Positions 7,469 through 16,438 of a stretch of 32,140 nt of DNA are shown here, one piece after another; position 1 is the stretch's first letter; the number at the start of each line of letters is the position of its first letter. Source of the DNA: Candidatus Sumerlaeota bacterium (GTDB lineage: Bacteria; Sumerlaeota; Sumerlaeia; SLMS01). The position numbers and the translations under genes are program-made. The stretch covers positions 1 through 32,140 of the forward strand of contig SLMS01000011.1 in the NCBI GenBank assembly GCA_007133495.1. Reading direction: 5' to 3'. The notes beneath the pieces were generated by a model. That model was not told where the DNA came from. It saw only the letters and a program-made list of their open reading frames with translations, and did not search any database.

Positions 7469-9820
7469 ATGCGCCTGACACCCCTTTCTCGCGAAGTCCG
7501 TAAGTTCCAGCGGGTTCCCCCCGAGGAGAAGTACCGGCGCGACGTGGGCCGCTGGCTGGTTCTGAGCGCCGTCTTCGCCCTCGTGCTGCTGCTGACCAGC
7601 CCCTTCTACTTCTACCGCCCCCCGGCGGCCGAGGAGGGCGAGCGCCTGCCCGAAGCCCCCGTCCGCGCCCAGATCACCTTCGAGCACGTGCTCCAGAGCT
7701 CCCTTGAACAGTGGGAGGAAGAGCGCGAGCAGCGCCACCGCCGCGTTTACCTGTACGACCCCGCCGTCCCCGGCGAGGTCCTCCGCCAGTTCGAAGAACT
7801 CCTCACCACCATCGACGCCTTGGAGGTCGAGGACGAGGACCCCGACGCCGTCGCCGCCTCCCTGCGCCGGCGCGACGCGCGCTTCGGCTTCCTCAGCGGC
7901 ACCGAGGCCGTCAACTTCGTCCGCGCCATGAAGGACCCCCGCCTCCAACAGAGTCTGCGCCTTGTCATCCGCGACGCCTACGAGGACCGCGCCGTGGCCG
8001 AACGCCTCATCTTCCTGCGTGCCCACCAGCAGGACGGCGTGGCCCACATCGTCGCCCCATCGGATGTCGCCATAACCCCCCGCGAACTCGTCGAGCGCGC
8101 CCTCCCCTTCCCCGTCGACTGGTACGAGTGGAACCCCGTCCTGCTTTCCCGCCTCACCGAGCAATTCGGCACCAGCACCCCGCCCGTCCAGGCCGAGCAG
8201 GCCGCCCGCATCCTCCTCACCGCCCTCCTCCAGCCCAACATCGTCTTCGACGAGGAACGCACCCGCGAAGCATGGGAAACCTACCCCCGCGGCGACCTCG
8301 CCACCGATTTCGAACAGGATCAGGTCCTCGTGGGAGAGGAGGCCCGCGTCAGGGAGCTGACCGGAGAGGAGGCGGACCTCCTCCAGGCCCACCGCGCCGC
8401 CGTCAACACACAGCACAACGTCCGCCTCGCCGGCCATGCCCTCTTCGTCCTCATCGTCTTTGTCATCCTGTCCTTCTACGTCCTCAAGTTCAGCCGCGAC
8501 TTTCAGTTCACCACCTACAACGTCGTCCTCATCTCCCTCCCCGTGCTGCTGGCCCTCATGCTCCAGGGGTTCATCCTCGTGCTCGCGGAGGGCATCACCG
8601 AAAAGGTCGGCTACCTGTTCCCCGCCGGGGCCATCGGCATGCTCGGCGTGCTGCTGCTGGACGTGCGCATGGCGCTGCTGCTCGTCACCTGGGGATGCCT
8701 GCTCTTCGGCCTGCAGGTGGACCTGGACTATCAGTACGTCATCGTGGGCCTGTTCGGCGGCTACACCGCCGTGGCCGCGATCTACAGCATCCGCCGGCGC
8801 TGGGAGGTCTTCCGCGCCAGTATCTTCATCGGCGCGGTGCAGGGGGCAGTCATCCTCGTCACCGCCTACATCCAGAACCCGACGCAAATCCCGCTCGACC
8901 TGGCCGCCATCGGCTTCGTCGGCGGCATCGCCAGCTTCCTCGTCCTGGCCGTCCTTCCCGTCTTCGAACGCTTCGGCATTATCACCGACATGCAGCTCCT
9001 CGAACTCACCGGCCTCCACCAGCCCCTGCTCCGCCACATCGAGGAGGTCGCCCCCGGCACCTGGCAGCACACGCTCAACGTGACCAAGCTCGCCGAGGCC
9101 GCCGCCACCGCCATCGGCGTCAATTACCTCCTCGTACGCGCCGGATGCTACTACCACGACATCGGAAAGACCCGGAAACCGGAGTACTTCACCGAAAACC
9201 AGATCACCGCAGAGGACAAGATGCGCCACGCGGAGCTGAAACCCCAGATGTCCACCCTCATCATCAAGAACCACGTGAAGGAAGGGGCCGAGATGGCCCG
9301 CCGCGCCGGCGTCCCCGAACGCATCATCGACTTCATCCGCCAGCACCACGGCACCAGCGTCATCAGCTACTTCTACCACAAGGCCCTCGAAGCCCAGGCA
9401 CGCGGCGAAAGCAAGGAACCCGTCCGCATCGAAGACTACCGCTATCCCGGCCCCAAACCACAAACCATCGAGGCCGCCATCGCCATGCTCGCCGACAGCG
9501 TCGAGGCCATCGCCACCGCCAAGCTCTCCGCACGCACCGTCCGCGAGGACGACATCCAGCAGATCGTCCGCACCACCATCTTCGAAAAGTTCAACGACGG
9601 GCAGTTCGACGAGTCCAACCTCACCCTGCGCGACCTCAACGTCATCCGCGAGGTCTTCGTCAAGGTCCTCAAGTCCCGCTTCCACACGCGCATCGACTAC
9701 CCGAAGAAGCCCTCGCTCAGCCGCGTGCAGCGCGAACGCCGCGACGCCGAGCGCCCACCGAGCACCTCCGGCGAGACGCGCAGGACTGAGGAAGAACGCC
9801 AGGCAGCCGCCTCCGGATGA
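7469..9820 (+). CDS. pgpH: 7TM-HD family phosphodiesterase (PgpH/YqfF-like, c-di-AMP phosphodiesterase family)
   Basis: N-terminal TM, long extracellular domain, multi-TM block, then VAPGTWQHTLNVTKLAEAAATAIGVNYLLVRAGCYYHDIGKTRKPEYFTENQ, the signature of the 7TMR-HD HD domain. Confidence 0.88.
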   Translation: MRLTPLSREVRKFQRVPPEEKYRRDVGRWLVLSAVFALVLLLTSPFYFYRPPAAEEGERLPEAPVRAQITFEHVLQSSLEQWEEEREQRHRRVYLYDPAVPGEVLRQFEELLTTIDALEVEDEDPDAVAASLRRRDARFGFLSGTEAVNFVRAMKDPRLQQSLRLVIRDAYEDRAVAERLIFLRAHQQDGVAHIVAPSDVAITPRELVERALPFPVDWYEWNPVLLSRLTEQFGTSTPPVQAEQAARILLTALLQPNIVFDEERTREAWETYPRGDLATDFEQDQVLVGEEARVRELTGEEADLLQAHRAAVNTQHNVRLAGHALFVLIVFVILSFYVLKFSRDFQFTTYNVVLISLPVLLALMLQGFILVLAEGITEKVGYLFPAGAIGMLGVLLLDVRMALLLVTWGCLLFGLQVDLDYQYVIVGLFGGYTAVAAIYSIRRRWEVFRASIFIGAVQGAVILVTAYIQNPTQIPLDLAAIGFVGGIASFLVLAVLPVFERFGIITDMQLLELTGLHQPLLRHIEEVAPGTWQHTLNVTKLAEAAATAIGVNYLLVRAGCYYHDIGKTRKPEYFTENQITAEDKMRHAELKPQMSTLIIKNHVKEGAEMARRAGVPERIIDFIRQHHGTSVISYFYHKALEAQARGESKEPVRIEDYRYPGPKPQTIEAAIAMLADSVEAIATAKLSARTVREDDIQQIVRTTIFEKFNDGQFDESNLTLRDLNVIREVFVKVLKSRFHTRIDYPKKPSLSRVQRERRDAERPPSTSGETRRTEEERQAAASG

Positions 9821-11733
9821 GAAAAGCCCTGCTCCTCCCCGGCCCCAAGTGGTACGCCCTGTTGGGCCTGGCGCTCTTCCTCCAGACCGTCCTGCTGGTG
9901 CGCTTCCCGCCCGACCTTTCCACCGGGCCCGCGAGTGCCGCCACCCTCACCGTCCTCAGCGAAGACATCGCCCGCAGCGCAGGAGAGGAGGACGGCGCCG
10001 CCCTCGGCGACTTCCGCCTGCACTCCCAGGGAGCATGGGCGCTCACCAGCGACCGCACCGCGGCCTCCCCCACGGACGCCGCCCAAGTGTTCCTCCTCCG
10101 AATCGAAACACCCCCCGGCCCGTGGAACGCCGCCGAGGTACGCATCGAGGATGAATCGGAACTCGTCTGGTCGGTCCGCGTGGCCCGCGACCACGAAAGC
10201 CAGCTCGCTCCCGCCGTCTCCGCCGGGGGCACGGCACGGTTCGAGGACGAGCATTTCCCCGGCGTGCAATTGCAGTCGGAGCAACCCTTGGAGATCGTCC
10301 TCCGTCCCGAGGCCACCGGCGAAACGGTCCCCCGCGTGCGCGAGATAACCGTCCGCCTCTCCGCCACCCCGGAGGACGCGCTCCAGCCCGGCTACCCCGG
10401 CGTCATGGTGGGCGGCTTCCTGCCGCTGGCACTGGCGTTTTTCCTCCGCTACATGGGAGGCAGGAAGCGCGACAACGCCATCCCCTTCGGCCTGCTGATC
10501 GGCGGGATAGGGGTGCTGCTGGTGGCCTTCCGCGAACCGCAGTGGCTCGAATACCTCTGGGCCGCCACGGCAGCGCTTTTCCTCGGGGCCGGCGCCAACA
10601 ACTCGGTCCACTCGGTTCTGAATCCGAAGAGCACCGACCCGGCCGACCTCAAACGGCGCAAGGCCCTGGCCGTCTGCGCGCTTATGGCCGGGCTGGTTTG
10701 CGTCGCGCTCTGGATGCGCTGGGAAACCTTCGAGGAGCAACGGGGCGCGCCGCCGGTGCTGCTCGAAGCGGCCTCGGTGGAGTGGGCTGAAAGCGGGGGG
10801 ATGCTACTCGGCCGGGCGGTGACCGGCGCCGCGCGGGCGCTCGGCGGCCAACTCGACGAGCCGGAGGGGCAAATGGCCCTCCGGCTGATGGCCTTCCCGC
10901 TCACGGTCCTGCTCGTCATCGCGTACTTCGCGGCGGGCAGGCTGCTGCTCGGCCGCAAGGGCGGGCTCTTGATGGCGGCAGTCGCGGCCGCAAGCCCCTT
11001 CACCGTGGAGAAGATGGGCATGGAGCCGGGACTGACGCAGCTCGGCCTGACGGGCATCCCGGCAATTATGCTGTGGTGGTGGTTTCTGCGGTACAGGTCC
11101 GGGTTCCTGCCGGCGTTGAATGAGCTGTATCAGGACAGAAGGCCGGACTATGCCAAGGCGCCCGGTATCCGGCTGGTTCTGCTGGCGATCCCTGCATTGC
11201 TTTTTGTGACCGGCTATCCTGCAATGCCGTACACGCTCGTCTTCATGACGTTCCTTTGCCTTCTGGCCTTGGGTCCCAAATGGATGGCAAGCATCTGCGC
11301 AATCTTCGGTACGGTGTTCTTGCTGACCATGCCGCCGGGGCTGATTGGCTCGGCTGAAGGTGCACTCGCGACCCTGCCACGGGCCGCCTTTGGCGAGCAG
11401 TGGGGATTGCTGCTACTTGCAACAGGATTGCTGGCCTACGCCAAACGGTTCCAGGATGCCTTGCTACGTAGCTGGGAGGGCGCCGCGCTGGTGCTCTTCA
11501 TCGCGTTCTATTTCATTGTGCATCTCACGCTCGTTGGGGATGCTGTGGCGGGCTTGGCCACCCTCTCCACCCAAGGTCAGGAGAGCGCCCGCCACCTGCT
11601 CCATGCGATGTTCTTCCCCTACCTGGCGCTTGGCTGGGCGGCGGGGACCCTGGCGCTGACAGACCTGCTGCGGCGCTACGCACGCCGGCAGCTCGACGCC
11701 GCCCGCCAGGCCGCCCAAAAAACGGATCAATAA
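9817..11733 (+). CDS. Multi-pass membrane protein of unknown function, translationally coupled to pgpH
   Basis: ATGA overlap with the pgpH stop; 638 aa with N-terminal TM, extracytoplasmic beta-rich region, many TM helices (LPLALAFFLRYM, LLIGGIGVLLVAF, LVLFIAFYFIVHL, etc.). No family recognised. Confidence 0.8.
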   Translation: MRKALLLPGPKWYALLGLALFLQTVLLVRFPPDLSTGPASAATLTVLSEDIARSAGEEDGAALGDFRLHSQGAWALTSDRTAASPTDAAQVFLLRIETPPGPWNAAEVRIEDESELVWSVRVARDHESQLAPAVSAGGTARFEDEHFPGVQLQSEQPLEIVLRPEATGETVPRVREITVRLSATPEDALQPGYPGVMVGGFLPLALAFFLRYMGGRKRDNAIPFGLLIGGIGVLLVAFREPQWLEYLWAATAALFLGAGANNSVHSVLNPKSTDPADLKRRKALAVCALMAGLVCVALWMRWETFEEQRGAPPVLLEAASVEWAESGGMLLGRAVTGAARALGGQLDEPEGQMALRLMAFPLTVLLVIAYFAAGRLLLGRKGGLLMAAVAAASPFTVEKMGMEPGLTQLGLTGIPAIMLWWWFLRYRSGFLPALNELYQDRRPDYAKAPGIRLVLLAIPALLFVTGYPAMPYTLVFMTFLCLLALGPKWMASICAIFGTVFLLTMPPGLIGSAEGALATLPRAAFGEQWGLLLLATGLLAYAKRFQDALLRSWEGAALVLFIAFYFIVHLTLVGDAVAGLATLSTQGQESARHLLHAMFFPYLALGWAAGTLALTDLLRRYARRQLDAARQAAQKTDQ

Positions 11734-11820
11734 TTCCCTCCCCCGGCACCCCCCCGAGACCCCGGGTCCGGGTTTCCCACTATTCCTTCTCTCTTTTTCT
11801 CCAAAAGGACACAGGCAGGC

Positions 11821-11850
11821 TTGACGATGGGCCAGCAGGCTGCCTAACCT
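11821..11850 (+). promoter_or_regulatory. Possible sigma70-like promoter for the zinc-ribbon gene
   Basis: TTGACG (11821-11826), 18-nt spacer, TAACCT (11845-11850), just before the GTG/ATG start candidates. Confidence 0.3.
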
Positions 11851-11860
11851 CGTTTTTGGA

Positions 11861-12619
11861 GTGCGTACACATACAGGCCTGCTCCGCGACATTGGCCCCG
11901 GGCATTCACTGATGGCTATCAAGTCCGCCAAGGAAGAGTTCACCAAAGAGGACGTCATCGAAATCCTCCGGCGAAACGTGGCGCTCTATAAGGACGAGCG
12001 CGAATTCGTCGAGTACATCGTCGAGCTGGCCACCTACCTCATCGACCGGCACTACGGCGAGGAGCGCATCTCCTCCGAGGCCATGCCCCTCCCGCCCGGC
12101 ATGCGCGGCAGCAAGAAGCAGGAGTCCGCGCCCGCCCCCGGTGCCTCGGGCTCGCTCACCGGCAAGGACCTGCCCCCGCGCGTCTCCGACCTGCGCGGGC
12201 AAGCCCGCAGGACCGAATCCGGCTCCTTCCTCCCCCCCTCATTCGGCCCCGAGGAATCCAGGCCAAAGCATGACGAGGAGCCCGCCAGCCCGGCCCCGCC
12301 ATCGTCCGGGGAACAGCAACCCCAGGTCCCTGCCTCTCCCGAACCACAGTCCGACCCGCCCAGCGGCAGACTCCACTTCATCCGGGAGGAGCACCGCGAC
12401 CCCGCCGCAGAGGCCCACGAGGAACCACCCCCTCCCCCCTCCAACACCGGGGAAAGACGCAAGACCACCGTCAACGTCTCCCGTCTCGGCCGCGCCCGCG
12501 TCTATAAGGTGGTGCGCCCCTACAAGGTCTCCACCTCCGCGCAGGTACCCTGCCCCGTCTGCGGCGACAAGGTGCCGATGGGCGAACGCCAGTGCCCCTG
12601 CTGCGGGCACCTTCTGTAG
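11861..12619 (+). CDS. Protein of unknown function with C-terminal zinc ribbon
   Basis: KEEFTKEDVIEILRRNVALYKDEREFVEYIVELATYLIDRHYG N-terminal helix region, Pro-rich linker, C-terminal CPVCGDKVPMGERQCPCCGHLL. Start uncertain: GTG 11861 or ATG 11912. Confidence 0.7.
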   Translation: MRTHTGLLRDIGPGHSLMAIKSAKEEFTKEDVIEILRRNVALYKDEREFVEYIVELATYLIDRHYGEERISSEAMPLPPGMRGSKKQESAPAPGASGSLTGKDLPPRVSDLRGQARRTESGSFLPPSFGPEESRPKHDEEPASPAPPSSGEQQPQVPASPEPQSDPPSGRLHFIREEHRDPAAEAHEEPPPPPSNTGERRKTTVNVSRLGRARVYKVVRPYKVSTSAQVPCPVCGDKVPMGERQCPCCGHLL

Positions 12620-12655
12620 CGGACAACCCCTTCCCGCCGGAATCCCGCAACGCAC

Positions 12656-12686
12656 AAAAAAACGGGGACAGGTTACCCCGTCCCCG
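12656..12686 (-). terminator. Intrinsic terminator for the minus-strand gene 12716-14509
   Basis: On the minus strand: CGGGGAC-GGGGTAACCT-GTCCCCG followed by TTTTTTT; 7-bp stem plus U-tract, 30 nt past the stop. Confidence 0.85.
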
Positions 12687-12715
12687 CTCGATTACGTTGA
12701 GCCTGCGGCCCGCGC

Positions 12716-14509
12716 TCAGTCCGCCGCCCGCAGCGTGCTGCGGAAACGGATCATGCGGTCGTGGAATTCACTGCTTCCGTAGCTGTCGCCGAAGTAGCGG
12801 GTGAAGACCTCGGGTTCGGGGATCATGGAGGCCTCGAAGCCGGGGAGGAACTCGTCCACAAGCCCCATGAGCAGGAAGCCCCTCACTTGTTCGACCGAGG
12901 TTTCCATCGCAGACTGGCCCGTGTAGGTGAAGACGTGGGTTCTCGCGCGGTCGGCATCGTCGAGCGCGAGGCGGAAGCCCGGGCTTTCCGAGAGCGGATC
13001 GGCGGCCTCACCCTTGAGGGTGCGGACTGCTTCGCGCATCTCGATGGCGTTGTTGGCGAAGACGATGGCCTGGTTGTTGAACGCAAGCTGCGGCTGGATC
13101 GGCCCGTCGTCCATCGGCATCTGGATATCGACGAAGGTGATGCCGTCCTCCTCGCGGTAGGAGAACATCTGACCCATGTCGGGGTCCTGCGCCAGGTTGT
13201 CCAGCAGCGTCTTGAGCGTGCGCACCACGTCATCACCATTCGCCAGCCCGAGGAAGAAGGCCTGGCTTTCCTGCGGCGCCGCCATACCCATCATGTCGTC
13301 AGGCAGTTGCTGGGCGAGTTCGGGGTCCAGAGGACGCGTGACGTAAACGTGCTCGCCGCGGATGTTGTTCAGAAGGTCGTTGATCGGGTCGACGCCGTAA
13401 GCGGCGAACTGGCCAAGGATCATCATCTCCACCATCGCGACGGCCTGCGGTTCCACGTCGCTGACGATGTCCATCACCGCACGGTAGAGCCGGCCGAGGT
13501 CGAGCGAGAAGCTGGTAACGGAGCTGGCGTCGGTCGAAACGTTCTGCACGAGGTCCATCGGGGTGGGCCCGGCGGCGTAGAGCGCCTCATGCAGGCCGCG
13601 GCGTTGCGGGCCGGTGAGGAGCAACACGTCGGTCTCGGTGCTCTCTGCCCCCGCCGTGCCGGTGAAGAGCAGCCCCTCTGCGTCGGCCAGGCCGCTGTTT
13701 TCCACCGCGCGGCGGGTCTGCGCATCCGTGCCGGGGCCGAGCAGCGTGTTGTTCAGGATCAGACCAAGATCAAGATAGGCGCTGTACCGGTTCGGCCCGC
13801 TGATGGCATCGGGACCAAGGCGCCGGATTTCCTCCCGCCCGCCGATGGCGCCGTCCAGCCGCGGGTTCTGCACCCGGTCGGCGGCCACGGCAAGCGGACC
13901 CTCGTCCTCCCGAAAGGTCAGGATCAGGTGTTCTTCGGCGAAGGCGTAGGTCGCGTGCCGCTCCTCGCCGTCCTCGCCCGTCCCGGAGATTCTGTAGCCC
14001 GAAAGGCCCGCAGCCTCGACGGACTCCCGGCGCACGTCCTGCCAGTCGAGGTTCTCCGGCAGGCCCTCAAGAAGCGTCTGGAAAAACTCCTTACCTTCCT
14101 CGTCCACTTCGACGATGAAGACTGGATCGGGCTCGGTGTCTGCATCAAGAGTACCGTCAGCAGGCGCCAGGATGTAAAAGGCGGCTCCACCGCTGAATGC
14201 CGATATCAGTTCTTCGAGGCTGACGTTGGCGTCCTCCTCCACGGCCTCGGCCAACTCTTCCATCTGTGAGTTGAACCATTGGCGTAGCGGAGCCACGTCC
14301 GCGTCGCCCCAGAACTGACCGTAGGGGCTCTGCTCGAAGCTTTGCTGCAGTGCGGGGAGGTCCTCCACCCACACGGCCACGAAAGCCGTATCCGGGATGA
14401 TGGGTCCGAAGTCCGTGGCGGCGGGGGCATGGGACGTGCCAAGGGCAAGCCCGGCCGCCGCCGCACCGGCGGTTATCGTACCGCCTGATATCCAACTGTT
14501 CCGGCGCAT
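12716..14509 (-). CDS. Secreted/exported protein, DUF3352-like
   Basis: 597 aa; AAGGAG before ATG; signal-like MRRNSWISGGTITAGAAAAGLALGTSHAPAATDFGPIIPDTAFVAVWVEDLPALQQSFEQSPYGQFW. Family assignment from N-terminal style only. Confidence 0.75.
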   Translation of the reverse strand: MRRNSWISGGTITAGAAAAGLALGTSHAPAATDFGPIIPDTAFVAVWVEDLPALQQSFEQSPYGQFWGDADVAPLRQWFNSQMEELAEAVEEDANVSLEELISAFSGGAAFYILAPADGTLDADTEPDPVFIVEVDEEGKEFFQTLLEGLPENLDWQDVRRESVEAAGLSGYRISGTGEDGEERHATYAFAEEHLILTFREDEGPLAVAADRVQNPRLDGAIGGREEIRRLGPDAISGPNRYSAYLDLGLILNNTLLGPGTDAQTRRAVENSGLADAEGLLFTGTAGAESTETDVLLLTGPQRRGLHEALYAAGPTPMDLVQNVSTDASSVTSFSLDLGRLYRAVMDIVSDVEPQAVAMVEMMILGQFAAYGVDPINDLLNNIRGEHVYVTRPLDPELAQQLPDDMMGMAAPQESQAFFLGLANGDDVVRTLKTLLDNLAQDPDMGQMFSYREEDGITFVDIQMPMDDGPIQPQLAFNNQAIVFANNAIEMREAVRTLKGEAADPLSESPGFRLALDDADRARTHVFTYTGQSAMETSVEQVRGFLLMGLVDEFLPGFEASMIPEPEVFTRYFGDSYGSSEFHDRMIRFRSTLRAAD

Positions 14510-14702
14510 TGAATTCTCCTTCCATTCTTATGCCGATATCTTCGGCGTCATTGTGATCCGGCAAGCTCCACCGGCCTGTCCCGGGCTGGCCGTTCCCCAG
14601 CAAGGGCTCGGCCAAACGGACACGAACGCTGTTGGAACTGACTACCCGTCGGCAACAGGAGTTATTCAAAGAGAGGAGAAAGAATCGCGCCGCTGCCCGC
14701 AG

Positions 14703-14984
14703 TCAGTACGGAATGCCGCGCCGCGCAGCGGCCCGCCGGCGCGCCTGGTCGTAGGCTGCCTGGTATTCCCCGGTGCCCGGCGGCGGGAGTGTCCGCTGGC
14801 GGGAGAGCTGCTCACGGGCCTCCCGGTCGATCTCCTCCTCCAGCTTTTGGTCGAGATTCAGCACCCGGGCGGCCAGCGTCGCCAGGTCCGCCTTCCCGCG
14901 GCTGGCTTCCACAGCCCCCTTCGCCACGAGCCGCTCGGCGATCTCGCGGGCCAAATGCCGGATTCTGTTCTCGCTCAGCCTCAT
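14703..14984 (-). CDS. DUF507 family protein
   Basis: MRLSENRIRHLAREIAERLVAKGAVE...LEEEIDREAREQLSRQRTLPPPGTGEYQAAYDQARRRAAARRGIPY matches the DUF507 pattern; ATGA overlap with the upstream GT4 gene. Confidence 0.75.
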   Translation of the reverse strand: MRLSENRIRHLAREIAERLVAKGAVEASRGKADLATLAARVLNLDQKLEEEIDREAREQLSRQRTLPPPGTGEYQAAYDQARRRAAARRGIPY

Positions 14985-16135
14985 GATCGCGCGCCCCGGA
15001 ATTCTTCGATCGCTTCCTGCCAGAGGGAAACCATCCGGGCGGTGTGGGCCTCAATCGTGAAGTGCCGGCGCACGTGTTCCCGGGCGGCCCGGCCCGCCGT
15101 GCGCAGCACCTCCGGGTCCGCCGCCAGCTCCACCAGCCGGCCCGCCAGCGCCTCCGCGTCGCCCTCCGGCACCAGCCAGCCCGTGCGGCCGTCCTCGATC
15201 AGCTCCGGGATGCCACCCACGCGCGAACCGATCGACGGCCGGCCCGCCGCCCCCGCCTCGATGATCGTCCGCCCAAAGCCCTCCTCTGAACTGATCAGCA
15301 GGTTCACCCCGATCGCATGGTACAGCCCGCCCACCTCGTCCTGAAACGGCAGCCAGATCGCCGCGCCGCGCAGGTCCTCCGCGGCCAGCCGCTCACGCAA
15401 CCTCTCCCCGTACGCCGTGGAGGACTTGTGCGCGTCCCCCGCCAGCAGCAACCGCACGTCCGCACCCCGCGAACGCGCAATTGCCACCGCCTCCGCCGCC
15501 ACGAGCTGGTTCTTCCGCTCCGCCGCCAACCCGAAAAGTCCGGCAACGAGCGGCACGGGATGCTCCCGCAGCCAGGCACCCACCTCGGGATGCGGCGGCC
15601 GGGGAATCTCCAGCCCCGCCACGTTCACCCCGTTGGGAATTGTGCGGGTCCGCTCCGCCGCCGGCGTCCCATCGAACAGGCTCCTCACCTGTTCCGACAC
15701 GCAGACGATCCGCCGGCACTCCGCCATCTTGTAGGTGTGGATTTGCCGCGACGTGATGCTCAGCCGGACATGGCCGCAGACCGGGGACTTCTTTCGCGCG
15801 GCGGATAAAGCTTGGGGAACAATGTGGAACTCGTTCGCATGAAGCACGTCCGGCCGGAAGCTCCCCACGATTCTCCACAGCTTCGGAATCTGACGGAAAA
15901 TTGCCGTCAGCCGCCCCCCCACCTTTCTCCACGCACCCTGTGGGACCACCTCCACGCCTACACCTAAGTCCCGTAATTCCAGTGCTATACCCGCATCCTG
16001 CGGACAGACCGCGAGCGGCTCCACGCCCTCAGGGAGATGGCTCGCCAGCTCCACCAGCGAGCGCCTTGCGCCCAAGGGGCGAACGGAGGGTGTCAAGAGC
16101 AGAACACGCACGAAATTGGCAGAATCCTTTCCCAC
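14981..16135 (-). CDS. Glycosyltransferase family 4 (GT4/GT-B)
   Basis: IPNGVNVAGLE, GLFGLAAERKNQLVAAEAV, LLLAGDAHKS, SSEEGFGRTIIEAGAAGRPSIGSRVGGIPELIEDGRTGWLVPEGDAEALA. Start GTG 16135 or a GTG further in. Confidence 0.9.
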   Translation of the reverse strand: MGKDSANFVRVLLLTPSVRPLGARRSLVELASHLPEGVEPLAVCPQDAGIALELRDLGVGVEVVPQGAWRKVGGRLTAIFRQIPKLWRIVGSFRPDVLHANEFHIVPQALSAARKKSPVCGHVRLSITSRQIHTYKMAECRRIVCVSEQVRSLFDGTPAAERTRTIPNGVNVAGLEIPRPPHPEVGAWLREHPVPLVAGLFGLAAERKNQLVAAEAVAIARSRGADVRLLLAGDAHKSSTAYGERLRERLAAEDLRGAAIWLPFQDEVGGLYHAIGVNLLISSEEGFGRTIIEAGAAGRPSIGSRVGGIPELIEDGRTGWLVPEGDAEALAGRLVELAADPEVLRTAGRAAREHVRRHFTIEAHTARMVSLWQEAIEEFRGARS

Positions 16136-16391
16136 AGAATTCGAAAAAACCCAGAATGAATCCTAAACATAGTAAAATCAGTTGTTTACGTCCCTATAAG
16201 CTCCCTGTCTTGCCGGAACGGGGACTCGTTTTCCAGGGGCGATTTTTTGGCGAAACAGTACAACATACATCCAGAAGAACTCCACCTCGTGTCATATATG
16301 GTATAGACATGCGCGCACCTCAGAAAAGAAACGAGGAGGTAAAAACCCTCCTTGACGCGGTTACGCGGGATTCGCACTTTCCGGCTATCAG

Positions 16392-16431
16392 GTGGTGGAA
16401 AGTGGTAAATCGGGTGGAACAGTGGTGAATC
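16392..16431 (+). promoter_or_regulatory. Putative MraZ-box array: four 10-bp direct repeats before mraZ
   Basis: GTGGTGGAAA / GTGGTAAATC / GGGTGGAACA / GTGGTGAATC, contiguous, ending 7 nt before the mraZ ATG. Confidence 0.75.
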
Positions 16432-16438
16432 CGCACTC

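Noticed and set aside
7301-9685. 794-aa - strand ORF and 692-aa + ORF 7711-9789
   Set aside because: Shadow frames of pgpH; the 7469-9820 frame has clear HD-domain motifs.
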